Below are positions 25,771-32,224 of a stretch of 33,369 nt of DNA, piece after piece. The notes under the pieces were generated by a model that saw nothing but the letters and a program-made list of their open reading frames with translations, searched no databases and was not told the DNA's origin. Numbering within the stretch: the first letter of the stretch is position 1; each line of letters begins with the position of its first letter. The translations under genes and the position numbers were made by a program. This DNA comes from Acidobacteriota bacterium (GTDB lineage: Bacteria > Acidobacteriota > Vicinamibacteria > Vicinamibacterales > UBA2999): positions 1 through 33,369 of the forward strand of contig JALHON010000019.1 of NCBI GenBank assembly GCA_022842985.1, written 5' to 3'.

Positions 25771-26024
25771 GCTGCCGGTGGACCGGCTCAGGTGACGCTC
25801 GTGCCGGTCCCGATCTCCGCAGACCGTCAAACGCCTGCGGGGGCGAATGTCGGCCGGAAGCGTGGGCCCCGGGCGGTGCTGCGTGACGCAGCACACGCGT
25901 CGCCGTAGTGCCTGAACACCCCACGCGGACTTCGGCGCCGCCTTGGCGTTTGACGTCTCACGCGTGCGCGGTCTGCTCCGAACGGGTCCGCCACGAGCGT
26001 CACTTGAGCCGGACCACCGGCTGC
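25771..26024. repeat. ~254-bp palindromic element (MITE-like) upstream of tRNA-Leu
   Basis: The stretch from the yyaL-like stop to the tRNA-Leu promoter holds no gene but forms one large imperfect inverted repeat. The outer 33 bases (25771-25803) pair with 25992-26024 at 30 of 33 positions. Further inside, GCAGACCG and GTCAAACGCC recur in inverted form. The centre is a perfect hairpin, GTGCTGCGT-G-ACGCAGCAC (25876-25894). It shows no sequence relation to the ~195-bp element. A non-autonomous transposable element or a structured RNA are both possible. Confidence 0.7.
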
Positions 26025-26045
26025 CGCACCTATCGCTGTGTCAGT

Positions 26046-26076
26046 TTGGCCAGCGCGGACGCCCTCGGGTTATCGT
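26046..26076 (+). promoter_or_regulatory. Putative promoter of tRNA-Leu
   Basis: TTGGCC (26046-26051) and TATCGT (26071-26076) are 19 bp apart; transcription would start near 26083, three bases before the tRNA. The spacing is long, so this is moderate evidence. Confidence 0.4.
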
Positions 26077-26085
26077 GTTCACTGC

Positions 26086-26174
26086 GCCGGGGTGGCGAAA
26101 CTGGCAGACGCACGGGACTTAAAATCCTGGGCCCCGTAAGGGGCGTGTGGGTTCGATTCCCACCCCCGGCACCA
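26086..26174 (+). tRNA. tRNA-Leu (UAA)
   Basis: An 89-nt class II tRNA. The acceptor GCCGGGG pairs with CCCCGGC (26164-26170). The anticodon TAA is at 26120-26122 within the loop CTTAAAA. A long variable arm GGGCCCCGTAAGGGGCGT follows, with the T arm GTGGGTTCGATTCCCAC and an encoded CCA (26172-26174). Confidence 0.96.
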
Positions 26175-26218
26175 TCACTCGCCGCTGGCTTGCGCTGGCG
26201 CTTCCGCGAGCGTTCGAC

Positions 26219-26414
26219 GGCCGGCATGACGCGGTCCGATCGGCGGCGACTCTGAGCGCGGCGCGCATGAGTCCGACACTCGCACCGAGAGTGCGGGCGT
26301 CATCTGGGCAGGGGATGGGGGCCCCCTAAGGGCTTGTACAGGCTCAAGCCGCCGGAAGGTGCGAGTGACCGACGCGCGAAGCGGAGCCGACGAGCGGACT
26401 GCGTTGTGCCGGCC
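26219..26414 (+). repeat. ~195-bp hairpin element, copy C
   Basis: The ends pair over 20 bp (26219-26238 with 26395-26414) with three differences, all of which are G-U pairs in plus-strand RNA. The interior is nearly identical to copies A and B: CACTCGCACCGAGAGTGCGGG, GGGCAGGGGATGGGGGCCCC, GGGCTTGTACAGGCTCAAGCC and GGTGCGAGTGACCGACGCGC. CACTCGCACC and GGTGCGAGTG are perfectly complementary, and GGCTTG/CAAGCC forms an inner stem. It starts 45 bp after tRNA-Leu. Confidence 0.85.
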
Positions 26415-26481
26415 GGCACCGGAACGGCAGCGACTCGAGCGGGACCGACCGCTTGTGACCTCGACGCCGTACGCGCTGTCA

Positions 26482-26487
26482 TATGAT
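26482..26487 (+). promoter_or_regulatory. Putative -10 (TATGAT) for the YpfJ-like gene
   Basis: TATGAT lies 45 bp before the ATG at 26533, giving a leader of about 39 nt that contains a strong GGAGGTGA ribosome binding site (26521-26528). No -35 at normal spacing is convincing. Confidence 0.4.
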
Positions 26488-26532
26488 GCCGGGACGGGCC
26501 GCGACTGGCGCGCCCGGCACGGAGGTGACACG

Positions 26533-27402
26533 ATGCGGTGGGAAGACCAGCGGCGGAGCGACAACGTCGAAGACCGGCGCGGCATGAAGGTGCGCGGCGG
26601 GATGGGCGGCGGCCTCGGCATCGGCACCATCGTCATCGTCCTCATCGTGAGCTGGCTCACGGGCGCCAATCCGCTCACGCTGTTCCAGATGGCCGGCGGA
26701 CTCTCGGGCGGCGGCGAGCAGGCGCCCGCCGAGCAGGGCCAGATGGGCGCGCCTACCGGCGACCCCCAGGCCGAGTTCGTATCGGTCGTGCTCGGATCCA
26801 CCGAAGATGCCTGGAGCCGCGTGTTCCAGCAGGCGGGCGAACGCTATCAGCCGCCTACGCTCGTGCTCTTCAATGACGCTGTGGCCTCGGCGTGCGGCAC
26901 CAACTCGTCGGCGGTCGGCCCGTTCTACTGCCCGGCCGACCAGAAGGTCTACATCGACCTCGGCTTCTTCCACGAACTCGATCAGCGCTTCGGCGCCCCG
27001 GGTGACTTCGCGCAGGCGTACGTCGTCGCGCACGAGGTCGGCCATCACCTCCAGACGCTGCTCGGTGTGTCGGAGAAGGTGATGGCGGCGCGCCAGCGGG
27101 CGAGCGAAGTGGACGGCAACCGGCTGTCGGTGATGCAGGAACTGCAGGCCGATTGTTTCGCCGGTGTGTGGGGACACCACGCCAATCAGAAGAACCTGCT
27201 GCAGGCCGGCGACGTGGAAGAAGGCCTGCGCGCGGCCGCCGCCATCGGCGACGACATGATGCAGAAGCGCGCGCAGGGCCGCGTGTCGCCCGAGTCGTGG
27301 ACGCACGGCTCGTCGGAGCAGCGTGTGACCTGGCTCAGGCGCGGCCTCACCGAAGGCACGATCGACGCCTGCGATACCTTCGGCCAGGCCTCGCGCCGCT
27401 AG
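26533..27402 (+). CDS. ypfJ: YpfJ-family neutral zinc metallopeptidase
   Basis: A 289-residue membrane-anchored peptidase of the YpfJ/KPN_02809 family. It begins MRWEDQRRSDNVEDRRG, has one membrane helix at about 28-42 after a Gly-rich stretch, and the zinc motif HEVGHH at 167-172 with a downstream ELQADCFAGVWGHH segment supplying the third ligand. YFCPADQKVYIDL-like sequence (GPFYCPADQKVYIDL) precedes the active site as in E. coli YpfJ. The ATG at 26533 is fixed by the GGAGGTGA ribosome binding site 7 nt before it; the open frame upstream runs back through hairpin element C and is not coding. Confidence 0.93.
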   Translation: MRWEDQRRSDNVEDRRGMKVRGGMGGGLGIGTIVIVLIVSWLTGANPLTLFQMAGGLSGGGEQAPAEQGQMGAPTGDPQAEFVSVVLGSTEDAWSRVFQQAGERYQPPTLVLFNDAVASACGTNSSAVGPFYCPADQKVYIDLGFFHELDQRFGAPGDFAQAYVVAHEVGHHLQTLLGVSEKVMAARQRASEVDGNRLSVMQELQADCFAGVWGHHANQKNLLQAGDVEEGLRAAAAIGDDMMQKRAQGRVSPESWTHGSSEQRVTWLRRGLTEGTIDACDTFGQASRR

Positions 27403-27441
27403 CGGACCGGGTCCCGCGCCCCGGGACCCGATCCCCGTCCG
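27403..27441. terminator. Bidirectional terminator-like hairpin between convergent peptidase genes
   Basis: CGGGTCCCG (27408-27416) and CGGGACCCG (27422-27430) form a perfect 9-bp stem with a 5-nt loop. An outer CGGAC/GTCCG pair (27403-27407, 27437-27441) extends it. The hairpin fills the gap between the two convergent stops. There is no T-tract. Confidence 0.55.
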
Positions 27442-27444
27442 GCG

Positions 27445-29496
27445 TTACCAGATCTTGACGCGCGCCTCGGGCGCCAGGAACAGCGTGTCGGTCGGCTTCA
27501 CGTCGAACGCCGTGTAGAACGCGTCCACGTGCGGCAGCGGTCCGTTGCCGCGCACCTGGTCGGGGGCATGCGGGTCGGCCATCACCTGATTGCGCAGCGC
27601 CTCGTCGCGCGTCTTGGCGCGCCAGGCCTGCGCCCAGCCGGCGAAGAACCGCTGGTCGCCGCTCAGGCCGTCCATCACCGGCGCGGGCTTGCCGCCGAGC
27701 GACATCTGGTAGGCGCGGTGCGCGATGACGAGGCCCGTCAGGTCGCCGATGTTCTCCCCGAGCGTCAGGTCGCCGTTGACCTTCACGCCCGGAAGCGGCT
27801 CCTTTGCGCCGTAGTAGGCCGACAGTCCCTTGGCGCGGCGCATGAACTCGTCGCCGTCCTTTGCCGTCCACCAGTCGCGCAGCACGCCCTTGGCGTCGTA
27901 CCGGCGGCCCTGGTCGTCGAAGCCGTGCCCCATCTCGTGGCCGATGATCGCGCCGATGGCGCCGTAGTTCATCGCGTCATCCGCGGTCATGTCGAAGAAC
28001 GGCGGCTGCAGGATGGCGGCGGGGAACACGATCTCGTTGCGGATCGGGTTGTAGTAGGCGTTGATCGTCTGCGGCGTCATGCCCCATTCCTCGGGGTCGA
28101 CGTCCTTGCCGACCTTGGCGAGCTGGAACGCCGCGTCGGCCTCGATGGCGCGCATCATGTTGCCGAGCAAGTCGTCCTTGCGGATCTCGACCGCCGAGTA
28201 GTCGCGCCACTTCGTCGGGTAGCCGATCTTCGGCCGGAAGGCAGCGAGCTTCGCCTGCGCTTCCTTCTTGGTCTCCGGGCTCATCCACTCGAGTCCGTCG
28301 ATGCCCCGCCTGAAGGCGGCGCGGAGGTTCTCGACGAGCTGGTCCATGCGGGCCTTGGCCGCCGGCGAGAAGTGCTTCTCCACATAGACCTGACCGAGCA
28401 GCTCGCCGAGCGTCGAGTCCATGTTGGTCAGCGCGCGACGCCAGCGCGGCTGCAGCGCCTGGATGCCCTGCATCGCCTTGCCGTGGAAGTCGAAGCGCGC
28501 GTTCACGAGCGTGCTGCTCAGATACGGCGCGAAGCGGTCCACCGCGTGGAGCTTCAGGTGCGCTTTCCAGCGGTCGAGCGGCGTCGCGGCCACGGTCTTC
28601 GCCAGCGCGGCGAAGAAGCTCGGCTGCGAGATGATGAGATGCGGGGCGTTCGCCACGCCGAGTTCCGCCGTCCACGCCGCCCAGTCGAGCCCCGGGAAAC
28701 GCGTGGCGAGATCCTTCACGGCCACGCGGTTGTAGGTCTTCACCGCGTCGCGGTTCTCGACCTTCGTCCAGTGCGCGCGGGCGAGCGCGGTCTCGAGCGC
28801 CATCACGCCGTCGGCGGCGGCCTTCGCGTCTGCGACCTCGGCGGCGGCGAGCATCTGCGCCACGTAGGCGACGTACTTCGCGCGGAGGTCCTTCAGCTTG
28901 GCGTCGGGCTTCATGTAGTAGTCGCGGTCGGGCAGGCCGATGCCGCCCTGCGACAGATAGAGCACCGACCGTGTCGGCTCCTGTGCGTCGCCTTCGACGC
29001 CGCCCTGTATGACCGCGCCGCCGATGCCGAGCTTGAGTTGCCGCGCGAAGTAGGCCGCGAGGTCGGCCTTCGTCGTGATGGCGTCGATGCGCGCGAACTC
29101 GGCCTTGAGCGGCGTGATGCCGAGGCTGTCGGCCTTCGCCTCGTCCATGAACGCCGTGAAGAAGTCGCCGATCTTCTGCTGCGGCGTGCCGGCCGCGCCG
29201 GGCGCTTTCGCGGCCGCTTCGACGAGCGCGCGGAGCTGCTCCTGCGTGCGGTCGTTGGCTTCGACGAAACCGCCGTACGACGCCTTGTCGGCGGGAATCT
29301 CCGTCTTAGCGAGCCAGCCGCCGTTGACGTAGCGGTAGAGGTCGTCCTGTGGACGTACGGCCTTGTCGAAGGTGGCGGCATCGAAGCCGGAGGTGAGCGG
29401 CGGCGGCGCGGCGGTCGCCGGCGCCGCGGGCGCGGCCGGCTGTGAACACGCAACCGTGAGGCTCAGCACGGCGCAGGCGGCGAGCGGTTTCAGCAT
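27445..29496 (-). CDS. M13-family (neprilysin-like) metallopeptidase lipoprotein
   Basis: A 683-residue M13 zinc peptidase. The N-terminus is a lipoprotein signal, with a lipobox LTVAC and the modified Cys near residue 17, so the enzyme is anchored outside the cytoplasm. DDLYRYVNGGWL marks the start of the M13 N domain. The catalytic domain has NAYYNPIRNEIVFPAAIL, the zinc motif GHEMGHGFDDQG near residue 520, and ENIGDLTG with the third zinc-ligand glutamate. The C-terminal PEARVKIW is typical. It probably degrades small peptides in the envelope. GGGAG precedes the ATG at 29496. Confidence 0.94.
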   Translation of the reverse strand: MLKPLAACAVLSLTVACSQPAAPAAPATAAPPPLTSGFDAATFDKAVRPQDDLYRYVNGGWLAKTEIPADKASYGGFVEANDRTQEQLRALVEAAAKAPGAAGTPQQKIGDFFTAFMDEAKADSLGITPLKAEFARIDAITTKADLAAYFARQLKLGIGGAVIQGGVEGDAQEPTRSVLYLSQGGIGLPDRDYYMKPDAKLKDLRAKYVAYVAQMLAAAEVADAKAAADGVMALETALARAHWTKVENRDAVKTYNRVAVKDLATRFPGLDWAAWTAELGVANAPHLIISQPSFFAALAKTVAATPLDRWKAHLKLHAVDRFAPYLSSTLVNARFDFHGKAMQGIQALQPRWRRALTNMDSTLGELLGQVYVEKHFSPAAKARMDQLVENLRAAFRRGIDGLEWMSPETKKEAQAKLAAFRPKIGYPTKWRDYSAVEIRKDDLLGNMMRAIEADAAFQLAKVGKDVDPEEWGMTPQTINAYYNPIRNEIVFPAAILQPPFFDMTADDAMNYGAIGAIIGHEMGHGFDDQGRRYDAKGVLRDWWTAKDGDEFMRRAKGLSAYYGAKEPLPGVKVNGDLTLGENIGDLTGLVIAHRAYQMSLGGKPAPVMDGLSGDQRFFAGWAQAWRAKTRDEALRNQVMADPHAPDQVRGNGPLPHVDAFYTAFDVKPTDTLFLAPEARVKIW

Positions 29497-29518
29497 GACA
29501 GGTGTCTCCCGGGTCTAG

Positions 29519-29534
29519 CCTCCATCATAGGAGG
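29519..29534 (-). promoter_or_regulatory. -10 (TATGAT) inside a small palindrome upstream of the M13 peptidase
   Basis: CCTCC-ATCATA-GGAGG is an inverted repeat with a 6-bp centre. Read on the minus strand, the centre is TATGAT, a good -10 for the M13 gene with a leader of about 20 nt. A protein bound to the palindrome would cover the promoter. Confidence 0.35.
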
Positions 29535-29622
29535 TTCCGGCGCGTTTCGCTGGCCCGGGCGGCCGGTGGCGGTCTACGCTGGGGACGAGCCGCGCCACGG
29601 ACCGCGGCGGAGAGGACACGGC

Positions 29623-30630
29623 ATGGCGACGGGACGCGGATGGACGGGGACCCTCATGCTCACCGCCGGGCTCTGGCTCGGCGGTCTGGCGACGGCGGCG
29701 GCCGATCCGCTCGTGCACACCTACTCGATCGTGGCCCGCGATCCCGTCACCGGCGACATGGGGGTGGCCGTGCAGTCGCACTGGTTCTCGGTGGGCTCGA
29801 TTGTGACCTGGGGCGAAGCGGGCGTCGGCGTCGTCGCCACGCAGTCGTTCGTGGACCCGGGCTACGGCGTGCGCGGCCTGGCGCTGATGCGCGATGGCGT
29901 CAGCGCGCCCGAGGCGCTGAAGCGCCTGCTCGCGGCCGATGCCAACCGTGACGGCCGGCAGGTGGCGATGCTCGACGCCCAGGGGCGGGTGGACGCCTTC
30001 ACCGGGAAAGCCGCGATTGCCGCCGCCGGACACGTCGTGGGGCGGGGCGTCTCGGCGCAGGCCAACATGATGGGGAAGGACACCGTGTGGCCGGCGATGC
30101 TCGCGGCCTACGAACGCGCCAGCGGCGACCTGGCCGATCGGCTCATCGCGGCGCTCGAAGCCGCGGAAGGCGCCGGCGGCGATCTGCGGGGGCGCCAGTC
30201 GGCCGCCATCCTCATCGTGAAGGCGAAGGGGAGCGGACGGCCGTGGTCGGGCGCGGATCGTACGTTCGACCTGCGCGTCGAAGATCATCCGGCACCGGTG
30301 GCCGAGCTCAAACGGCTCGTGCGCTACCAGCGCGCCTACACCCACGCCAATCGCGGCGACGAGCTCATGACCGAGAAGAAGGTCGACGCCGCGCTCGCCG
30401 AGTATCGCGCCGCCAGCCAGCTTGCGCCGGAGGTGCTGGAGCTGCCGTTCTGGCATGCCGTGACACTCGCCTCGATCGGGCGCGAGTCGGAGGCCGCGCC
30501 GCTCTTCTCCGCCGTCTTCGCGAAGGAGCCGCAATGGGCAGAGTTGCTCGGGCGCCTGCCGGCCGCCGGCCTCTTCCCGGACGACGCGGCGCTGCTCGCG
30601 CGCATCCGCGCCCTGGCGCCGAAGCGCTGA
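29623..30630 (+). CDS. DUF1028 family secreted protein
   Basis: A 335-residue protein of the DUF1028 family. A signal peptide occupies residues 1-27 and ends ATAAA-DP. The domain begins HTYSIVARDPVTGDMGVAVQSHWFSVGSIVTWGEAGVGVVATQSF, which is the family hallmark, followed by DPGYGVRGLALMRDGVSAPEAL and ANMMGKDTVW. The fold is thought to be Ntn-hydrolase-like, but no reaction is established. The C-terminal 90 residues look like a TPR-type helical extension (YQRAYTHANRGDELMTEKK and following). A GAGAGGA ribosome binding site precedes the ATG at 29623; TACGCT at 29575-29580 may be its -10. Confidence 0.9.
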   Translation: MATGRGWTGTLMLTAGLWLGGLATAAADPLVHTYSIVARDPVTGDMGVAVQSHWFSVGSIVTWGEAGVGVVATQSFVDPGYGVRGLALMRDGVSAPEALKRLLAADANRDGRQVAMLDAQGRVDAFTGKAAIAAAGHVVGRGVSAQANMMGKDTVWPAMLAAYERASGDLADRLIAALEAAEGAGGDLRGRQSAAILIVKAKGSGRPWSGADRTFDLRVEDHPAPVAELKRLVRYQRAYTHANRGDELMTEKKVDAALAEYRAASQLAPEVLELPFWHAVTLASIGRESEAAPLFSAVFAKEPQWAELLGRLPAAGLFPDDAALLARIRALAPKR

Positions 30631-30646
30631 CGCGCCAGCGCTGCAC

Positions 30647-30652
30647 TAGACT
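30647..30652 (+). promoter_or_regulatory. Putative -10 (TAGACT) for the MBL-fold hydrolase
   Basis: TAGACT would start transcription near 30659, leaving a 3-nt leader before the ATG at 30662. No ribosome binding site is present in this gap. Confidence 0.35.
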
Positions 30653-30661
30653 GGCCGCACC

Positions 30662-31588
30662 ATGCCGCACACGCTCGATCTGCAGTTCCTCGGCCGCGCC
30701 GGCGTCATCGCGACGGCGGCGATTCCCTGCGAGGGCGGCGTCGTCCTCGTGGACCCGGGGCCTACGTCATGTCTGCCGGCGCTCACGCACGCGCTGGCCG
30801 CGCATGGCTACGGGCTGGGCGACGTGCGGGCCCTGCTCATTACCCACATCCATCTCGACCACGCGGGCGCGTCCGGCACACTCGCCCAGGCCTGGCCGGG
30901 GTTGCCGGTCTACGTCCACACGATCGGCGCAAAGCACCTCGCGCAACCCGAGAAGCTGCTGGCGAGCGCGACGCGGCTCTACGGCGCCGACATGGACCGC
31001 CTGTGGGGCGCGTTCCTCGCCGTGCCGGAGGCATCGCTCCGGCCGCTCTCAGGTGGCGAATCGATTGCGATCGGCGGGCGGACGTTCGGCGTGACCTACA
31101 CGCCCGGCCACGCCGTGCATCACGTGAGTTATCTCGACACGGCGGAGCGCATCGCCTATGTCGGCGACACCGCCGGCATCGCCGTGGGCGGCTACGTGCT
31201 GGCAGCGACGCCGCCGCCCGACATCGACGTGGCGCGCTGGGAGGAGAGCCTGACGGCGATGGCCGCCCTCGAGCCGGCGTCGCTCTTCCTTACGCATTTC
31301 GGGCTGGTCACGGATGCAGCCGCTCATCTGACGCGGTATCGGGCGGTGCTGCGGCGGTCGGCCGAGCGGGCGCGCGAGGCCGTGCGGGCCGGGGGCGACG
31401 AGGCGGCGCTGACCGAGGCGTGGGTCGAGTGGCTGCGGGCCGATGCGCGGACGGTGGTGGGGGAAGATGCGGCCGCGGCTCTGGAGGCGGCGGCGCCGTT
31501 CGATCAGATCTGGCAGGGACTGGCCCGCTACTGGCGGAAGCGAGCCGAACGGGAGGGGGCAGGGGCGCTCGCCGCGCCCCTGCGCTGA
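30662..31588 (+). CDS. MBL-fold metallo-hydrolase
   Basis: A 308-residue metallo-beta-lactamase-fold hydrolase. Zinc ligands are visible in THIHLDHAG (residues 61-69), TPGHAVHHVSY, YVGDTAG and LTHFG. A C-terminal helical region of about 90 residues follows, as in the broad group of uncharacterised glyoxalase-II-like or lactonase-like hydrolases. The substrate is unknown. There is no signal peptide, so it is cytoplasmic. It lies 31 bp after the DUF1028 gene but has its own -10-like element. Confidence 0.88.
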   Translation: MPHTLDLQFLGRAGVIATAAIPCEGGVVLVDPGPTSCLPALTHALAAHGYGLGDVRALLITHIHLDHAGASGTLAQAWPGLPVYVHTIGAKHLAQPEKLLASATRLYGADMDRLWGAFLAVPEASLRPLSGGESIAIGGRTFGVTYTPGHAVHHVSYLDTAERIAYVGDTAGIAVGGYVLAATPPPDIDVARWEESLTAMAALEPASLFLTHFGLVTDAAAHLTRYRAVLRRSAERAREAVRAGGDEAALTEAWVEWLRADARTVVGEDAAAALEAAAPFDQIWQGLARYWRKRAEREGAGALAAPLR

Positions 31589-31601
31589 CCGCGAGGCGAC
31601 G

Positions 31602-32048
31602 CTAGCAGGCAGCGGCCATGTCGGGCAGGGCGAAGCGCGGCGCGCTCACGGCCGGCTTCTCGGACGGGTCGAGCAGGAAGCGCAGCGCGTAACCCTGGGC
31701 GGTGCCGGCGGCGGCGTTACGCTCCACGCGCCACACCGCGGCGAGCACACGACCGGCCGTCAGCGGGTGGTTCGGGCCGGCGGCCGGCGTTTCGAGCTGC
31801 AGGTGCACGAGCCGGAAGAGCGGCAGGGGCGCGGCCGACCCACATTCCACGAACGCGCCGGTGTCGCTCAGGTCGCGCGTCACGACCGACGCGAACCGCA
31901 CCGTGCCGCCCTGATCCTTCCAGGTGAGACGGGCGGGCACCGCCACGCGCTGGCGCGAGGTGGTGCGCTGAGTGGCGCTGACGTTGGGCGTGAGAAGCGA
32001 GTTGGCCACGGTATCCCCCAGGGTCTTGAACGTCGGTACTGCAGGCAT
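31602..32048 (-). CDS. PilZ domain protein with degenerate first motif
   Basis: A 148-residue protein with a PilZ-like barrel: SRQRVAVPARLTW, then VVTRDLSDTGAFVE with the D-x-S-x2-G motif, and later GRVLAAVWRV and YALRFLLD. The usual R-x3-R is not exact, since the first arginine is replaced (Thr30) before Arg34, so c-di-GMP binding may be weak or absent. A 25-residue N-terminal tail precedes the domain. ATG 32048 was preferred over a GTG at 32063, because the GTG directly abuts its GGAGG. The start codon lies in a 20-bp palindrome. Confidence 0.75.
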   Translation of the reverse strand: MPAVPTFKTLGDTVANSLLTPNVSATQRTTSRQRVAVPARLTWKDQGGTVRFASVVTRDLSDTGAFVECGSAAPLPLFRLVHLQLETPAAGPNHPLTAGRVLAAVWRVERNAAAGTAQGYALRFLLDPSEKPAVSAPRFALPDMAAAC

Positions 32049-32060
32049 TGCAATACCTGC
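32041..32060 (-). promoter_or_regulatory. 20-bp palindrome covering the PilZ start codon and ribosome binding site
   Basis: GCAGGCATTGCAATACCTGC matches its own complement at 18 of 20 positions. In the minus-strand mRNA the one imperfect pair is U-G, so GCAGGUAUU can pair fully with AAUGCCUGC. This hides both AUG and the GCAGGU upstream of it. Confidence 0.5.
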
Positions 32061-32063
32061 CAC

Positions 32064-32224
32064 CCTCCAAGATCCGCGCCCACCAGTGTCGATAGAGTCG
32101 TTAGTGGATATTTATATGACTGTATATGACACTGATTGACTTAGCGTGCACTATGACACGGTCAGTCTTTCGTCCCTTGTGGATACTGTGTATCCACGGC
32201 CCTTGCGAATCGGATACTCGCTAC
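32064..32224. other. AT-rich upstream region of the second PilZ gene with repeats
   Basis: This 161-bp stretch is far more AT-rich than the rest of the window. It has TATATGAC at 32113-32120 and again at 32123-32130 (10-bp period), TATGACAC at 32125-32132 and 32152-32159, an inverted AGTGTCGATA (32085-32094), and a perfect hairpin GTGGATAC-TGT-GTATCCAC (32179-32197) just after the sigma-54 activator gene. TATAAA on the minus strand (32111-32116) may be the PilZ -10. The hairpin may terminate the activator transcript. Confidence 0.5.

Noticed and set aside
26359-26532. Upstream extension of the YpfJ-like reading frame through hairpin element C
   Set aside because: The same element occurs elsewhere without a downstream gene in that frame, and a strong GGAGGTGA site marks ATG 26533 as the start.
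27529-29445. Very long plus-strand open frame (638 codons) opposite the M13 peptidase gene
   Set aside because: It is an Arg/His/Val-rich antisense shadow of a strongly supported gene, as is common at ~70% GC. The same holds for the long open frames at 23530-25578 (minus), 19227-20483 (plus) and 12101-13237 (plus).
32045-32062. TGGCAG...TTGCA resembling a sigma-54 promoter before the PilZ gene
   Set aside because: The distance between the GG and GC elements is 2 bp shorter than the -24/-12 spacing requires, and the motif overlaps the start codon.
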